Positions 43,618 through 53,457 are shown, numbered from the stretch's first letter. The stretch is DNA of 64,000 nt from Nostoc carneum NIES-2107 (GCA_002368155.1 AP018180.1:1508777-1572776), one strand, 5' to 3'. Translations and numbers: made by a program. Notes: generated by a model from the letters alone, not told the origin.

Positions 43618-43668
43618 TGGTTCTCATCAAGCTCCATCGCAGTCAACAATTTTCAGGAGCTTGAGAGA

Positions 43669-44286
43669 GTGCTAACAGCTTTTACCGCAGGTTTGTTACT
43701 AATTACAATTTCCGAGTTAGGGGATAAAACATTTTTTATCGCCGTAATTTTGTCAATGCGTCACCCACGACGCTTAGTCTTCTTGGGGGTGACAGCTGCT
43801 TTAGCTGCAATGACAATCCTTTCGGTGGTTTTGGGACAAACAATATCTTTATTGCCCAAAATTTATATTCATTATGCCGAAATTGCTTTGTTTATTGCCT
43901 TTGGTCTGAAGCTGCTGTATCAAGGTAGTAAGATGTCAAAGGCCTGTGATACGGAAGTTGTAGAAGAAGCGGAAGCTGCGGTAAAGCAAGCAGATTTACA
44001 GCTACCCAAACGCAAAACCCCACTGGCAATTTTAATCGAAGCCTTTACCTTAACATTTATGGCAGAGTGGGGCGATCGCACTCAAATTGCTACCATTGCC
44101 CTAGCAGCAGGTAATAATCCCATTGGGGTGACTGTAGGTGCAGTATTAGGACACGCCATTTGTGCTGCGATCGCAGTCATTGGTGGGAAAATGATTGCCG
44201 GAAGAATCTCAGAACGTCAAATAACTTTAATTGGTGGCTGCTTATTTTTAATTTTTGGTGTTGTAGCAGCCATTGAAGGAGCGTGA
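43669..44286 (+). CDS. TMEM165/GDT1 (UPF0016) family manganese transporter
   Basis: Members move Mn2+ (or Ca2+) out of the cytoplasm; the Synechocystis homologue Mnx protects against Mn excess. The open frame extends upstream to 43597, but that would start inside the riboswitch terminator. GTG 43669 has AGGAG 9 nt before it and gives 205-206 residues, the usual size. Both signature motifs are present: E-L-G-D-K-T (ISELGDKTFFIAVIL) and E-W-G-D-R-T (MAEWGDRTQIATIAL), in two homologous three-helix halves. The central loop (~90-125) is acidic then basic. Control by the Mn riboswitch just upstream is strongly implied. Confidence 0.95.
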   Translation: MLTAFTAGLLLITISELGDKTFFIAVILSMRHPRRLVFLGVTAALAAMTILSVVLGQTISLLPKIYIHYAEIALFIAFGLKLLYQGSKMSKACDTEVVEEAEAAVKQADLQLPKRKTPLAILIEAFTLTFMAEWGDRTQIATIALAAGNNPIGVTVGAVLGHAICAAIAVIGGKMIAGRISERQITLIGGCLFLIFGVVAAIEGA

Positions 44287-44660
44287 GGTTGGGGACTGGG
44301 GAACTCGGGGCCCCCTCTGGGGATAAGGGGTAATGGGGACTGGGGATTGGGGACTGGGGACTGGGGATTGGGTAATGGGTAATAAGCTAATCGTCATTTA
44401 AATTGCATCATTGTTTATGCTGGTAAAAGCTGCAAACCCTCTCCCTTGCTCCCTGCTCCCTGCCCCCCTGCAGTCTCAATGTGCAAATTAAATGCTTAAC
44501 AGCTTAGGAAAGGGAAAAGGACGACAGGAGAAAAATTGTGCTTTTGAACGCCAGTTGCTACCCTGTGGGAACGCTTTGCTTTCATCGGTACAATTCCGGG
44601 CACAGCAAGGGCGCACTGGCTCCCCTTGACTTTTGACTTTTGACCCTTCACCCTTAATTC
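44287..44660. repeat. STRR1 array and unique spacer
   Basis: GGGGACT/GGGGATT heptamers with the insert GGGGCCCCCTCTGGGGATAA fill 44287-44375. The rest contains a CTCCCTGCTCCCTGCCCCCC stretch and a TTTTGACTTTTGACCC repeat just before the TPR gene's stop. No gene. Confidence 0.75.
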
Positions 44661-45539
44661 TTACGGTTTACTTGCTGGTGAGGCTGTAGACGATACAGTT
44701 GGCGCTGGAACTGGAGCAACTTCTGCTGCTTTATTAATTTCGTCTTTGTATTGAGCAGGTGCTAAAGCCGAAGCTGTATTAAATAAAGGTTTAGCTTCAG
44801 CAACTTTGCCTTGTTGCTTCAGTAACATTGCCTTAGCTAAAACCGGACGAAAATCCTTGGTATCTTTTTGAATTGCTTGGTCGTATGCGGATATAGCTTG
44901 GGTATAACGTTTTTGAGAGGCATGGACAGTGCCTAAAAGCACCTGTACTGCAACTGTATCTACACTTCCCGGCTGAATTTTATTAGCTTGGGGTGCGGCG
45001 GATAAAGTATCTTGCAATAAACCAATAGCAGCTTCAGGACGTTGTTGACTGAGCAACAGAGACACCATCCCTTGCAAAGCTTTTAAATCGCCTGGTTTTG
45101 TACTTAAAACACTGCGATAAGCTTGAGCTGCGCCTTCCTTATCGCCAATTTGCTGCTTGGCTTGAGCCAAAAGAACAGCATATTCAGTTTGTTCTGGATT
45201 CAGTTTGGCTAACTTTTCTAAAGGTTCAATTACACCTTGAATATCTCCCTCTTTGAGAGTTAAAAGTTGTAACCTTGCTTGGAGCAAGCCTTTGAGAGCA
45301 GTTTGATTTTCTGGTTCCCGTTGTAAAACCTGCTGATAACCCCGAGCTTCATCTTGGAGTTTTGATTTTTGGTCAGTTGAAGCCACATTGTTCCCAGCGC
45401 TGGCATTGTTCTGGGCTGGGGTTTGCTTATCATTTTGTTGATTAAATGCAGCAAACAGTGGAACCATTGAAATTCCCACAAAAGCAAGAACTGCCAGAGC
45501 CAGCACGACCTTAACTAACCAGCTGCGCGTTTGAGACAC
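44661..45539 (-). CDS. TPR repeat protein with N-terminal membrane anchor
   Basis: 292 residues. One N-terminal hydrophobic helix (VVLALAVLAFVGISMVPLFA) follows a short basic start, i.e. a signal anchor. A glutamine/asparagine-rich linker (~35-60) leads into tetratricopeptide repeats (~62-265), with helices such as LLLAQAKQQIGDKEGAAQAY, LLGTVHASQKRYTQAISAYD and VLAKAMLLKQQGKVAEAKPL. The tail is rich in Ala, Pro and Ser. It probably scaffolds other proteins at the membrane facing the periplasm or thylakoid lumen. The partner is unknown. It is divergent from the gene at 45914. Confidence 0.85.
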   Translation of the reverse strand: MSQTRSWLVKVVLALAVLAFVGISMVPLFAAFNQQNDKQTPAQNNASAGNNVASTDQKSKLQDEARGYQQVLQREPENQTALKGLLQARLQLLTLKEGDIQGVIEPLEKLAKLNPEQTEYAVLLAQAKQQIGDKEGAAQAYRSVLSTKPGDLKALQGMVSLLLSQQRPEAAIGLLQDTLSAAPQANKIQPGSVDTVAVQVLLGTVHASQKRYTQAISAYDQAIQKDTKDFRPVLAKAMLLKQQGKVAEAKPLFNTASALAPAQYKDEINKAAEVAPVPAPTVSSTASPASKP

Positions 45540-45913
45540 AAGACTTCCTTCTTTTGAACATTAATGACATTATCATTTACAGAAATCGCAAAGTTAAAAA
45601 TTTCCAAAACTTTGCGGAATACCGTTAATTGCCTGTGAATTTTATAACAAATAACGATCAACGCTTGCTAAAGTAAGTGATGACTTTAGGAGGAGCCGTC
45701 AGCATTGTAGCTATGATATGCTTCCGAAACTAGTGTAAAGACGCTAAATTACACATTTAGTGTACAAATAAATTTGCGTCTTTAGAATTGTATAGGGCGC
45801 TCTGGCGTGGCTGGGTTGAAAGTAAATATACTTTCATCTGCCGCACAAACGCTCTTTTCAGCTGCCTTCGTAAAATCCCACAATGGGATGTGTCTCCGCC
45901 GCAAGGAGTTTTT
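45540..45913. promoter_or_regulatory. Divergent intergenic region
   Basis: 374 bp between divergent genes, so both promoters should lie here. The words AAATTTGCGTCTTTA and GACGCTAAATT near 45740-45785 form a loose inverted repeat (AAAGACGC-AAATT / AGACGCTAAATT). The upstream extension of the plus-strand frame to 45788 is not coding in my view. Confidence 0.35.
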
Positions 45914-46930
45914 ATGAATTCCGACCTGATGCCGTCGCCTGAATCTTCCAACTCTTCTGCCTCTAACCAGGGCCCTATTCAAGAGGCAGCCGCTAGTGTT
46001 CCTACAGTAGCAGCTCAGTCCTCTAAAGTTGACAACTCGACCGTTGAACCCAGCGAAACTGCTGCTAATAGCAACTTCGCGAATCGCCAACAACCGATTC
46101 CACCACCCAGTGAACCACTGCAGTATCGCGCCATTGGGTTAGTTCGCGGTCGCTATCTTGCTAGTGATGAACAATTTACCCAAGGTTCTCTGCTAACTGC
46201 AGATGGGGTAGAACTCAATGCCGTTCTCCTAGGACGGATTATGAGCTTAGTTAAGAATCATTTAGATTTAGAACAAGAACATCTTTGGGTAGTTTATCCG
46301 CGCACCAGACAAGAAAATGATGCATTGCACCTTCAAATTGTCGGCGTTTGGGAGCCAGAAAAACTGGCTAAACAACTGACAGATGAAGACGAGCCAGAAT
46401 CAGAATCAGAAACTGCTGATGATACTGCGTCCAAAACTGCCGAAGAAACTGCCAGTGCCCCAAAACCCTCATCAGAAATTCCAGATGGTGGTTTTTCCGT
46501 TCGCGGTGAAGTCGTCTACCAGTCATTTGATGCTAAAAGCTTAGTGGTCAAAATTAAGCAGGCTCCGCGTAAACCCACTGATAAACCCAAATATTTTAAA
46601 TTGAAATTGACGGGTGTGCTGACGACTAAAGCAGTAGGAAAGTTCTGGGACTTTCAAGTGAAGCGGGAAGCTGACTTACTGCTCATAGAAAATGCTGAAG
46701 CGATCGCCGATTTACCCAAAAAACGCAGACCATCATTCAGAGGTGGCCCTCGTGGTGGTGGTGGCGGTGGTGGCGGTAGCAGAAGACCATTCACACCCCG
46801 ACGCGGTAGTAGCGATACTCCACGCCCAGTCAAGAAAATAGGCGGTGGTGACTCCACTGCTGTCTCAAAACCAGTACCAAAAACTCCTGCACCTAAGCCA
46901 ATTAAACGGCCAAAACCGGCTCAGGAATAG
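45914..46930 (+). CDS. Conserved cyanobacterial-type protein with Gly/Arg-rich tail
   Basis: I choose ATG 45914 (MNSDLMPSPE), preceded by AAGGAGTTTTT; the frame is open further upstream without features. 338 residues in three parts: a Ser/Ala/Pro-rich disordered start (~1-65); a folded region (~70-165, YRAIGLVRGRYLASDEQF, EHLWVVYPRTRQEND) and a second beta-rich segment (~200-275, FSVRGEVVYQSFDAKSLVVK); and an acidic linker plus basic tail with RGGPRGGGGGGGGSRRPF and KKRR. The tail resembles RGG-box RNA-binding tails, and the middle could be OB/S1-like, so an RNA-related role is possible. I do not recognise a named family. Confidence 0.75.
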   Translation: MNSDLMPSPESSNSSASNQGPIQEAAASVPTVAAQSSKVDNSTVEPSETAANSNFANRQQPIPPPSEPLQYRAIGLVRGRYLASDEQFTQGSLLTADGVELNAVLLGRIMSLVKNHLDLEQEHLWVVYPRTRQENDALHLQIVGVWEPEKLAKQLTDEDEPESESETADDTASKTAEETASAPKPSSEIPDGGFSVRGEVVYQSFDAKSLVVKIKQAPRKPTDKPKYFKLKLTGVLTTKAVGKFWDFQVKREADLLLIENAEAIADLPKKRRPSFRGGPRGGGGGGGGSRRPFTPRRGSSDTPRPVKKIGGGDSTAVSKPVPKTPAPKPIKRPKPAQE

Positions 46931-47137
46931 GAATGGGGCATGGGGCATGGGGCATGGGGCATTGGGTAATTGGTAATTGGTGATTGGTAATTGGTAATTG
47001 CTGTTCTCCCCTTGTCTCCCTCATCCCCCTCATCTTCCCCAGTCCCCATTACCCCTTATCCCCAGAGGGGGCCCCGAGTTCCCCAGTCCCCAATCCCCAA
47101 TCCCCAGTCCCCAATCCCCAATCCCCAATCCCCAGCC
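46931..47137. repeat. STRR arrays with the GGGGCCCC insert
   Basis: GGGGCAT units, GGTAATT units, then CCCCAAT/CCCCAGT heptamers. They contain TTATCCCCAGAGGGGGCCCC, the inverse of the insert seen at 40305 and 44305. It ends at the stop of the DUF39 gene. Confidence 0.85.
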
Positions 47138-48307
47138 TCAAAACTCCGTCCAACGGTCTTGGGGGATGAAAGACCGTTCCATCGGCACTGGGGATACTGG
47201 TTCGGTGAGAGTAAAGGTGCCAGCTTCGATCCAATTTTTCAACTCTAAAGCAACTTGCCGAGATAAATATAAACTTGCCAATGGTGCTACACGCACAGTT
47301 TTGCCTTCAATGGTGACACGACCAGACTTGAGTTGCGCGTAACTCACTAAACCAAATGTAGGACGAACGCGCCGGGGAATGGAAAAGTCTACGATTGGCG
47401 CGACTAAGTCTTTATCTAGCACGGCGCAATGTTCAACTACTTTTTCCGATAACACGGGAATTGGCACCCCAACACCTAACATCAATGAAGGGCCATAGCT
47501 TTTGAAGTAGCATCCCCTCACCCAACGCGCATCCATGTGCTTGGCATCGCCAATTAAAGCTAAAGTCGCAGATGGCCCTATGGGTGTATCATTAGCCAAG
47601 CGTTTTTGTAAGGGGAAGTGTTGAGTACCTTCCCAAGCCACATAGCCAATACCGCCACCTAAAAAAATTCTCGTGCCAATGCCAACAACTTCTAAATTCG
47701 GGTCGTTAAGTAAAGGCGAAATTGCCCCCGGATTAGAGTAAACTGCATTGCCTAAACGTGGTTGTAACGGCCCCAAATAAGTAAAAAGTGGGCGATCGCC
47801 TCCATTCACCCCTACGATAAAATTTTGGTAGAGATTTCGCGGATTAAATAAATAAAACTGATTTATCGTTTCCCGCATGATCGTGGTTTCAAATGTGGCG
47901 CGCGGGTAACAATCGGTAACTTGTCCTTGCGCTCGTAATTGTACAGCTTTACCTGCAATCAAATCTTCAATGACATGACCACCGCCACGTTCTTTGACTT
48001 CTTCTCCATCGATCGCATCGGCTGGACAACTGGCTCCAATGTATAAATCTACCGCACCAAAACCAGAGTAAGCTGGTACACCATCTAACCAACAACGGCG
48101 AATTTTGATTGGCGGGTCAGTATGTCCCAGATTAATAATGGCACCACTTGATTCCATTGGCTCAAATGTGCCAGTGGTAACTACATCAACTTCTTTGGCA
48201 GCTTTTGCTACACCAATTTCTGCAACTCTGGCTTTCAGTTCTTCAACTGTCAACACCACTGCACGTTGACTAGTGATTTTTTCGTTAATTTCCGCAATTG
48301 TTCGCAT
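47138..48307 (-). CDS. Homocysteine biosynthesis protein (DUF39 family)
   Basis: In methanogens and some bacteria DUF39 proteins turn aspartate semialdehyde into homocysteine using sulfide. The same role here is inferred. 389 residues. Characteristic segments: VDVVTTGTFEPMESSGAIINLG (~40-61), PIKIRRCWLDGVPAYSGFGA, YIGASCPADAIDGEEVKERGGG (C94), GHVIEDLIAGK and KRLANDTPIGPSATLALIGDAK. There are no extra CBS or ferredoxin domains, which some relatives carry. It stands alone between STRR arrays and a phosphatase gene. Confidence 0.85.
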   Translation of the reverse strand: MRTIAEINEKITSQRAVVLTVEELKARVAEIGVAKAAKEVDVVTTGTFEPMESSGAIINLGHTDPPIKIRRCWLDGVPAYSGFGAVDLYIGASCPADAIDGEEVKERGGGHVIEDLIAGKAVQLRAQGQVTDCYPRATFETTIMRETINQFYLFNPRNLYQNFIVGVNGGDRPLFTYLGPLQPRLGNAVYSNPGAISPLLNDPNLEVVGIGTRIFLGGGIGYVAWEGTQHFPLQKRLANDTPIGPSATLALIGDAKHMDARWVRGCYFKSYGPSLMLGVGVPIPVLSEKVVEHCAVLDKDLVAPIVDFSIPRRVRPTFGLVSYAQLKSGRVTIEGKTVRVAPLASLYLSRQVALELKNWIEAGTFTLTEPVSPVPMERSFIPQDRWTEF

Positions 48308-48652
48308 ATTAAATGTAGCAAATTAGCATATTGATTATGGGGCTTGAAGCTGCCACCTAATTGATTAAATCAGTTTGGCTGGAGAAATCTTATAAGCTGA
48401 TACGCACCTAAATCAAATATTCTGCTGTTAGGGCTGTCAAGGGTCAAGAGTCCAAAGTCCAAGCTAGCCTTTGACCCTGGAATCTTGAACGCACTGGCTC
48501 CTTTTGACCACACCCAAGGGAAATATACAATTTAAATGCGTAACAACTTATCAACAGTTGTTGGTTAAGGGAAAAATAGCAAGAAAAACCTTTAACCTTT
48601 ACCCTTTCTCCTGCGGAGACGCTACGCGAACACCTTTCCCAAATGCCGATTC
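48308..48652. other. Intergenic region upstream of the DUF39 gene
   Basis: No gene. It contains GTCAAGGGTCAAGAGTCCAA-type repeats (~48438-48482) and a CTTTAACCTTTACCCTTTCT stretch. The segment next to 48307 should carry the DUF39 promoter. Confidence 0.4.
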
Positions 48653-49354
48653 CTATAACGCTTTAATTTGTCCAACTAGCTCGATTTTGTTATTTTTATT
48701 AGCTCTCACTACAACTGATTCACCAGATTTAGGGTAACTATCACCGATCAGTGCTGTAATGTTGACTTCGTGTGTCACCATCACAACTACACCAGCGCGG
48801 TTACGATTATTGACAATAAACTGACGTAGTTGTGCAGTTTGCTGTGGTTGAGTTTTGTAATTATTAAAAAAGGAATTGAGCGATGGGAAAGGCTCAACCT
48901 TACCCAAATTCATCAATTTGGCTGTTTCTAAACAGCGACACCACTGACTTGATAGTACTCTAGAAACTTGAATCTTATTGCTTATAAAAGCCTTTCCAGT
49001 TCTTATTGCTTGCTGTCTACCTGCTTCTGAAAGGTTACGTTGTGTAGAACAATCATTCAAGCGAAATTCAACAGGATCGCCAATCCCTGGGGCTAATGTA
49101 TGACGCATAATCACTACATAACCTCTTCCCTGCTGAAGCACAGACCAAATTTTTGCTTGAGAAGTAGCAGAACTATTAGTTGCAACTGGTAAAGTTGAAG
49201 TTTGTTTTTTATTAGTTACAGAAGGTTGAGGTTGCTGTTTAGGTGCTGCTGCTTGTGGTGCTTGCGGTTGAGGATTGGATTGCATCCATAAAGGTTTAAG
49301 TATTAACCATAGTGCAACAGCACCAAGACCAAAAATAATGTAGCGACGCATCAT
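48653..49354 (-). CDS. Histidine phosphatase superfamily protein, membrane-anchored
   Basis: 233 residues. One N-terminal hydrophobic helix (YIIFGLGAVALWLILKPLWM) anchors it, followed by a Gln/Pro-rich linker (~28-60). The catalytic core starts at VVIMRHTLAPG: the usual R-H-G is R-H-T here. Further motifs are NLSEAGRQQAIRTGKAF, VLSSQWCRCLETA and VVMVTHEVNITALIG, which supplies the second histidine. It is probably extracytoplasmic; the substrate is unknown. Confidence 0.85.
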   Translation of the reverse strand: MMRRYIIFGLGAVALWLILKPLWMQSNPQPQAPQAAAPKQQPQPSVTNKKQTSTLPVATNSSATSQAKIWSVLQQGRGYVVIMRHTLAPGIGDPVEFRLNDCSTQRNLSEAGRQQAIRTGKAFISNKIQVSRVLSSQWCRCLETAKLMNLGKVEPFPSLNSFFNNYKTQPQQTAQLRQFIVNNRNRAGVVVMVTHEVNITALIGDSYPKSGESVVVRANKNNKIELVGQIKAL

Positions 49355-49523
49355 GATTTAGCAAACCAATTTTAGATTTTAGATTTTGCAAAAAGCCACG
49401 TGTTTTTCCCCCTTGAGTATACTTTTTAGGCTGGACATTCGCGATCAATCAAACAACGAGGGCATGAAAACTTTCTTTCCCATGCCCAATGCCCAATGCC
49501 CAATGCCCCATGCCCAGCAAGCA

Positions 49524-50696
49524 TTAATCTTTTTCTTGCCAAGCATCATCAGTCGTCCGTTCTACATCATTATGTGGGCTATCTGCCTCCCAAGGATCAT
49601 CTACCCCTGGCGAGTTAGAAACAATGACTAACTCAGCTTCTTTTTGATGACTATTTCCCCATTCATCCAACACATCTTTAATCAAAACTTCTTGAAGCCA
49701 AATCTTCGCCACCACAGTGAGAGGTAGGGCTAAAAATAGTCCTAAAAAACCAAAGAAGGTCACAAAAAATAACTGAGAAATTAAAGTCACGGCTGGTAGT
49801 AAGGAAACTTGATGAGCCATGACAACTGGTGTAATGAAATTACTTTCAGCTTGTTGAATGAAAAAGTAGAGAATCAAGACAGCAACAGCTTTCCAAGGTG
49901 CATCCAAAAGTGCGATCGCCATTGCAGGAACTACACTCATTGTCGGGCCAAGGTTGGGAATCAAGTTTAAAAAGCCTGCTAAAACGCCTAAAGCCAAAGC
50001 CGCCTTCACACTTAAAGCCGACAAGCCGATAACGCTCATCAATCCCACTACACCCATAGCAATGAGCGCACCGATTACCCATCCTTCTAAAGAAGTTTCG
50101 CACTGATTCAAAATTCCATCTACCCGCCGCCGATAAAATGAGGGGAAAAGACGCACAAATACTCGGCGGTAAGCCAGGGGATTGGCTAATAACATCCCTG
50201 TTAAAACCAGCACAAGTAAAATTTTGAGAAGAGCTTCTAATGAACCAGAAACAAAAGCGAAAGAGTTTCCTACTAGCTTATTAATAAATGGCTGTGCTTG
50301 TTGGATCAGACTGTCTAAATCTGGAATATAAGGTACTAGTTGAGCGGGAACTTGAGTTTTCATCGCATTCACCCAACTATTTAAGCGTTCTAAACCTTGG
50401 GGAACTCGATAAGTCAGTTCGTGAAACTGTGCTGTAAAAGGCGGTACAATCAACCAGAAAAAGCCGACTATTAAAGCAAAAAATATACCTACTGCGATAA
50501 GTACGGCGAAACCACGTTTGATTCCCCAACGTTGAAACCATCTCGCTAGACGATTTAAGGTAGAAGCTAATACAACTGCGGCAAACATCAGCAATAAAAC
50601 TTCTTTAATTTGCCACAAGATGTATAACGAAAGAACTATGGCGATTAAGCCTATCCATTGACCTAGGTTCACAGGCTGACTCCCAGCTGTTGGCAA
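49524..50696 (-). CDS. AI-2E / PerM family membrane protein
   Basis: 390 residues with about eight hydrophobic segments, for example WIGLIAIVLSLYILWQI, GFAVLIAVGIFFALIVGFFW, ILLVLVLTGMLLANP, VIGALIAMGVVGLMSVIGLS, ALGVLAGFLNLIPNLGP and FVTFFGFLGLFLALPL. The NLIPNLGP segment is characteristic of the family. Members are called AI-2 exporters or putative permeases; some act as Na+/H+ antiporters, so the substrate here is open. The acidic C-terminal tail (~350-390) is cytoplasmic in character. Confidence 0.88.
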   Translation of the reverse strand: MPTAGSQPVNLGQWIGLIAIVLSLYILWQIKEVLLLMFAAVVLASTLNRLARWFQRWGIKRGFAVLIAVGIFFALIVGFFWLIVPPFTAQFHELTYRVPQGLERLNSWVNAMKTQVPAQLVPYIPDLDSLIQQAQPFINKLVGNSFAFVSGSLEALLKILLVLVLTGMLLANPLAYRRVFVRLFPSFYRRRVDGILNQCETSLEGWVIGALIAMGVVGLMSVIGLSALSVKAALALGVLAGFLNLIPNLGPTMSVVPAMAIALLDAPWKAVAVLILYFFIQQAESNFITPVVMAHQVSLLPAVTLISQLFFVTFFGFLGLFLALPLTVVAKIWLQEVLIKDVLDEWGNSHQKEAELVIVSNSPGVDDPWEADSPHNDVERTTDDAWQEKD

Positions 50697-51018
50697 GCTA
50701 CATTTTTCTGGGGACTAGGGATTGGGGACTGGGGAAGATGAGGGAGATGAGGGAGATGAGGAAGCAGAGGGAGCAGAGGGAGCAGAGGAGAAATAATTAA
50801 TGACAAACCCCAAACACCCAATTACCCATTACCCATTACCCATTACCAATGCCCCATGCCCCATGCCCTATTCCTACAATTAATGCAGCTAGGTTAGCTG
50901 ATTTTAGCAACTTCCGCCTAGACGATGAACAGCTATCAAGAAGGATGAAGTTTTAAGGATAAAGGAAGAAAAGAATCGTTACATACCTGCACATTTTTGG
51001 GTGAGGTAATTTCAGCCT
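50697..51018. repeat. STRR and GAGGGA-type arrays upstream of the PerM gene
   Basis: GGGGACT units, GATGAGGGA units (~50738-50760), GCAGAGGGA units (~50764-50787), CCCATTA units and GCCCCAT units run to about 50872. No gene. Confidence 0.8.
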
Positions 51019-51210
51019 TTACACTAGAGACTTCATTTTTTGGAATCGCCATAATAATGCGATCGCCATAATTGTCGCTGGTGATAAGACCATAATCAAG
51101 GCCACTACATCTGTCCCCGGAATTCTCAAACCTGGTGCTGCATATTTAATGAAGAACGACAGCACAATCGAGAGTATAAATACCTTGAGCAGCAATCCTA
51201 GCTTATTTTC
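51019..51210 (-). CDS. Small membrane protein, unknown (63 aa)
   Basis: From ATG 51210 the protein reads MENKLGLLLKVFILSIVLSF with a second helix in VVALIMVLSPATIMAIALLW, separated by AAPGLRIPGTD, and ends with a basic tail. Two membrane helices, no family recognised; such proteins are common in cyanobacteria. An upstream extension to 51252 is open but has no better start signal. It is divergent from ftsH. Confidence 0.6.
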   Translation of the reverse strand, partial: ENKLGLLLKVFILSIVLSFFIKYAAPGLRIPGTDVVALIMVLSPATIMAIALLWRFQKMKSLV

Positions 51211-51496
51211 CATAGAAGTTCGGCAATACGCATTTTTCTGTGGGGTATACACGAATTTGGTCTACGCCATCTAGTTTCTAGAATAAACCTAAGAGATACA
51301 AAACTTTGCAATTCACGTTACGTTGTTATGGGGCATTGGGCATTGGGCATTGGGCATTGGTAATTGGTAATTGGTAATGGGTAATTGGGATTTGTTATTT
51401 ATTTCTCCCTTGTCCCCCTTGTCCCCTTGTCCCCAATCCCCAGTCCCCAGTCCCCAATCCCCAATCCCAAAAACATTAAATTGAGGGTACATCAAA
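51211..51496. repeat. STRR arrays between the small membrane protein and ftsH
   Basis: GGGCATT units (51333-51358), GGTAATT units, TTGTCCCCC units and CCCCAAT/CCCCAGT units end about 30 bp before the ftsH ATG. The ftsH promoter must be within or upstream of this array. Confidence 0.8.
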
Positions 51497-53434
51497 ATGC
51501 CTGTAGAAAATAATAATAAAAATCAATTGAAACCTTCGAGATGGCGGCAGTTTGGTGGCAGCTTCTTGATATTACTAACTGTATTATTGCTGCTTAACTT
51601 TATTGTTCCCAGTTTCTTTGGCCCGAGATTGCCACAGGTTCCTTATAGTGACTTTGTGGTTCAGGTAGAAGCTGGTAAAGTTGAACGGGCGATGGTAGGT
51701 AGCGATCGCATTGAGTATGTCCTCAAAACTCAAACCCCCGATGGCAACCCGACAGAACAAGTATTAACTACTACACCCGTAGCTTTGGATCTCGATTTAC
51801 CTAAGATTCTCCGAGAACATAATGTTGAATTTGCTGCGCCCACACCAGACCAAAATGGTTGGCTAAGTACTTTAATTAGCTGGGTAGCTCCACCGTTAAT
51901 TTTCTTTGGTATTTGGGGCTTTTTAATGAATCGTCAGGGAGGCGGCCCCGCAGCGCTGACAGTAGGTAAAAGCAAGGCGCGGATTTCATCTGATGGCAGC
52001 ACAGGTGTGAAATTTACTGATGTGGCTGGTGTCGATGAAGCCAAAGTGGAATTAGAAGAAATTGTTGATTTCTTGAAGAATGCTGACAAATACACCCGCT
52101 TGGGAGCGAAAATTCCTAAAGGTGCATTGTTAGTAGGTCCTCCAGGAACAGGTAAGACATTATTAGCGAGAGCGATCGCGGGTGAAGCTGGGGTTCCTTT
52201 CTTTAGTATTTCCGGTTCGGAATTTATCGAATTATTCGTTGGTGTCGGTGCTGCACGTGTCCGCGATTTATTCGACCAAGCGAAAAAACAAGCTCCCTGT
52301 ATTGTCTTTATCGACGAGTTAGACGCACTGGGTAAATCTCGTGCTGGTAATGGTGGATTTGTGGGCGGTAATGATGAACGTGAACAAACCCTTAACCAGT
52401 TACTTACCGAAATGGATGGTTTTGATGCCAATACAGGCGTAATTATTATCGCCGCGACTAACCGTCCTGAAGTCCTCGACCCTGCATTACGTCGTCCCGG
52501 ACGCTTTGACCGCCAAATTGTAGTTGATCGCCCTGATAAAATTGGTCGTGAAGCGATTCTTAACGTTCATGCGCGCAACGTCAAATTAGCTGATGATGTC
52601 AACTTCGCTACCATCGCTATCCGCACGCCAGGTTTTGCAGGTGCAGATTTAGCTAACTTGGTGAACGAAGCCGCACTGCTAGCAGCCCGTCAAAATCGGC
52701 AAGCTGTAATTATGGCAGATTTTAACGAAGCGATTGAGCGCTTGGTTGCTGGTTTAGAAAAACGCTCTCGCGTGTTAAATGAAACTGAGAAGAAGACCGT
52801 AGCTTATCACGAAGTTGGTCATGCGATCGTTGGGGCTTTAATGCCTGGTGCTGGTAAAGTTGAAAAAATCTCCGTTGTGCCTCGTGGTGTCGGTGCTTTG
52901 GGTTATACAATCCAAATGCCAGAAGAAGACCGCTTTTTGATGGTGGAAGACGAAATTCGCGGACGAATTGCAACTTTATTGGGTGGACGTTCGGCTGAGG
53001 AAGTTGTCTTTGGTAAGGTTTCTACTGGCGCTTCTGACGATATCCAAAAAGCTACTGATATGGCAGAACGTGCGATTACCATCTATGGTATGAGCGATAA
53101 ACTAGGCCCTGTAGCATTTGAGAAGATTCAACAGCAATTTATCGAAGGCTATGGAAATCCTCGCCGTTCGATTAGTCCCCAAGTCGCAGAAGAAATTGAC
53201 CGCGAAGTGAAGCAAACCCTAGATAATGCTCACCACATCGCTTTGAGTATTTTGCAACATAACCGGACATTGCTAGAAGATACTGCACAAGAACTGTTGC
53301 AACAAGAAATTTTAGAAGGTGCATCTTTGCGGGAACGTCTCCAGCAAGCTGTCGCACCAGAAGAATTAAATGAATGGTTGCGGACAGGGAAGATATCGGA
53401 AGATAGACCTTTGCTGCAGACGCTTTTGGTGTAA
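51497..53434 (+). CDS. ftsH: ATP-dependent zinc metalloprotease FtsH
   Basis: Membrane-anchored AAA+ protease; in cyanobacteria FtsH hexamers remove damaged photosystem II D1 and other membrane proteins. 645 residues. Two N-terminal membrane helices ([18 protein letters not shown] and [19 protein letters not shown]) flank an extracytoplasmic domain. Walker A is GPPGTGKT at 214-221 and Walker B is [12 protein letters not shown]. The second region of homology is [20 protein letters not shown], and the zinc site is HEVGH beginning at H438 ([13 protein letters not shown]). Which of the four cyanobacterial paralogues this is cannot be settled here. Confidence 0.97.
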   Translation: MPVENNNKNQLKPSRWRQFGGSFLILLTVLLLLNFIVPSFFGPRLPQVPYSDFVVQVEAGKVERAMVGSDRIEYVLKTQTPDGNPTEQVLTTTPVALDLDLPKILREHNVEFAAPTPDQNGWLSTLISWVAPPLIFFGIWGFLMNRQGGGPAALTVGKSKARISSDGSTGVKFTDVAGVDEAKVELEEIVDFLKNADKYTRLGAKIPKGALLVGPPGTGKTLLARAIAGEAGVPFFSISGSEFIELFVGVGAARVRDLFDQAKKQAPCIVFIDELDALGKSRAGNGGFVGGNDEREQTLNQLLTEMDGFDANTGVIIIAATNRPEVLDPALRRPGRFDRQIVVDRPDKIGREAILNVHARNVKLADDVNFATIAIRTPGFAGADLANLVNEAALLAARQNRQAVIMADFNEAIERLVAGLEKRSRVLNETEKKTVAYHEVGHAIVGALMPGAGKVEKISVVPRGVGALGYTIQMPEEDRFLMVEDEIRGRIATLLGGRSAEEVVFGKVSTGASDDIQKATDMAERAITIYGMSDKLGPVAFEKIQQQFIEGYGNPRRSISPQVAEEIDREVKQTLDNAHHIALSILQHNRTLLEDTAQELLQQEILEGASLRERLQQAVAPEELNEWLRTGKISEDRPLLQTLLV

Positions 53435-53457
53435 GAATTCGAGATTGAATTAAAAAA

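Noticed and set aside
43597-43668. Upstream start of the GDT1-family gene at 43597
   Set aside because: That start lies inside the riboswitch terminator stem; GTG 43669 has AGGAG at correct spacing and gives the family's normal length.
46984-47342. Plus-strand frames over the STRR array after 46.9 kb
   Set aside because: Repeat-derived Pro/Ser-rich frames antisense to the end of the DUF39 gene.
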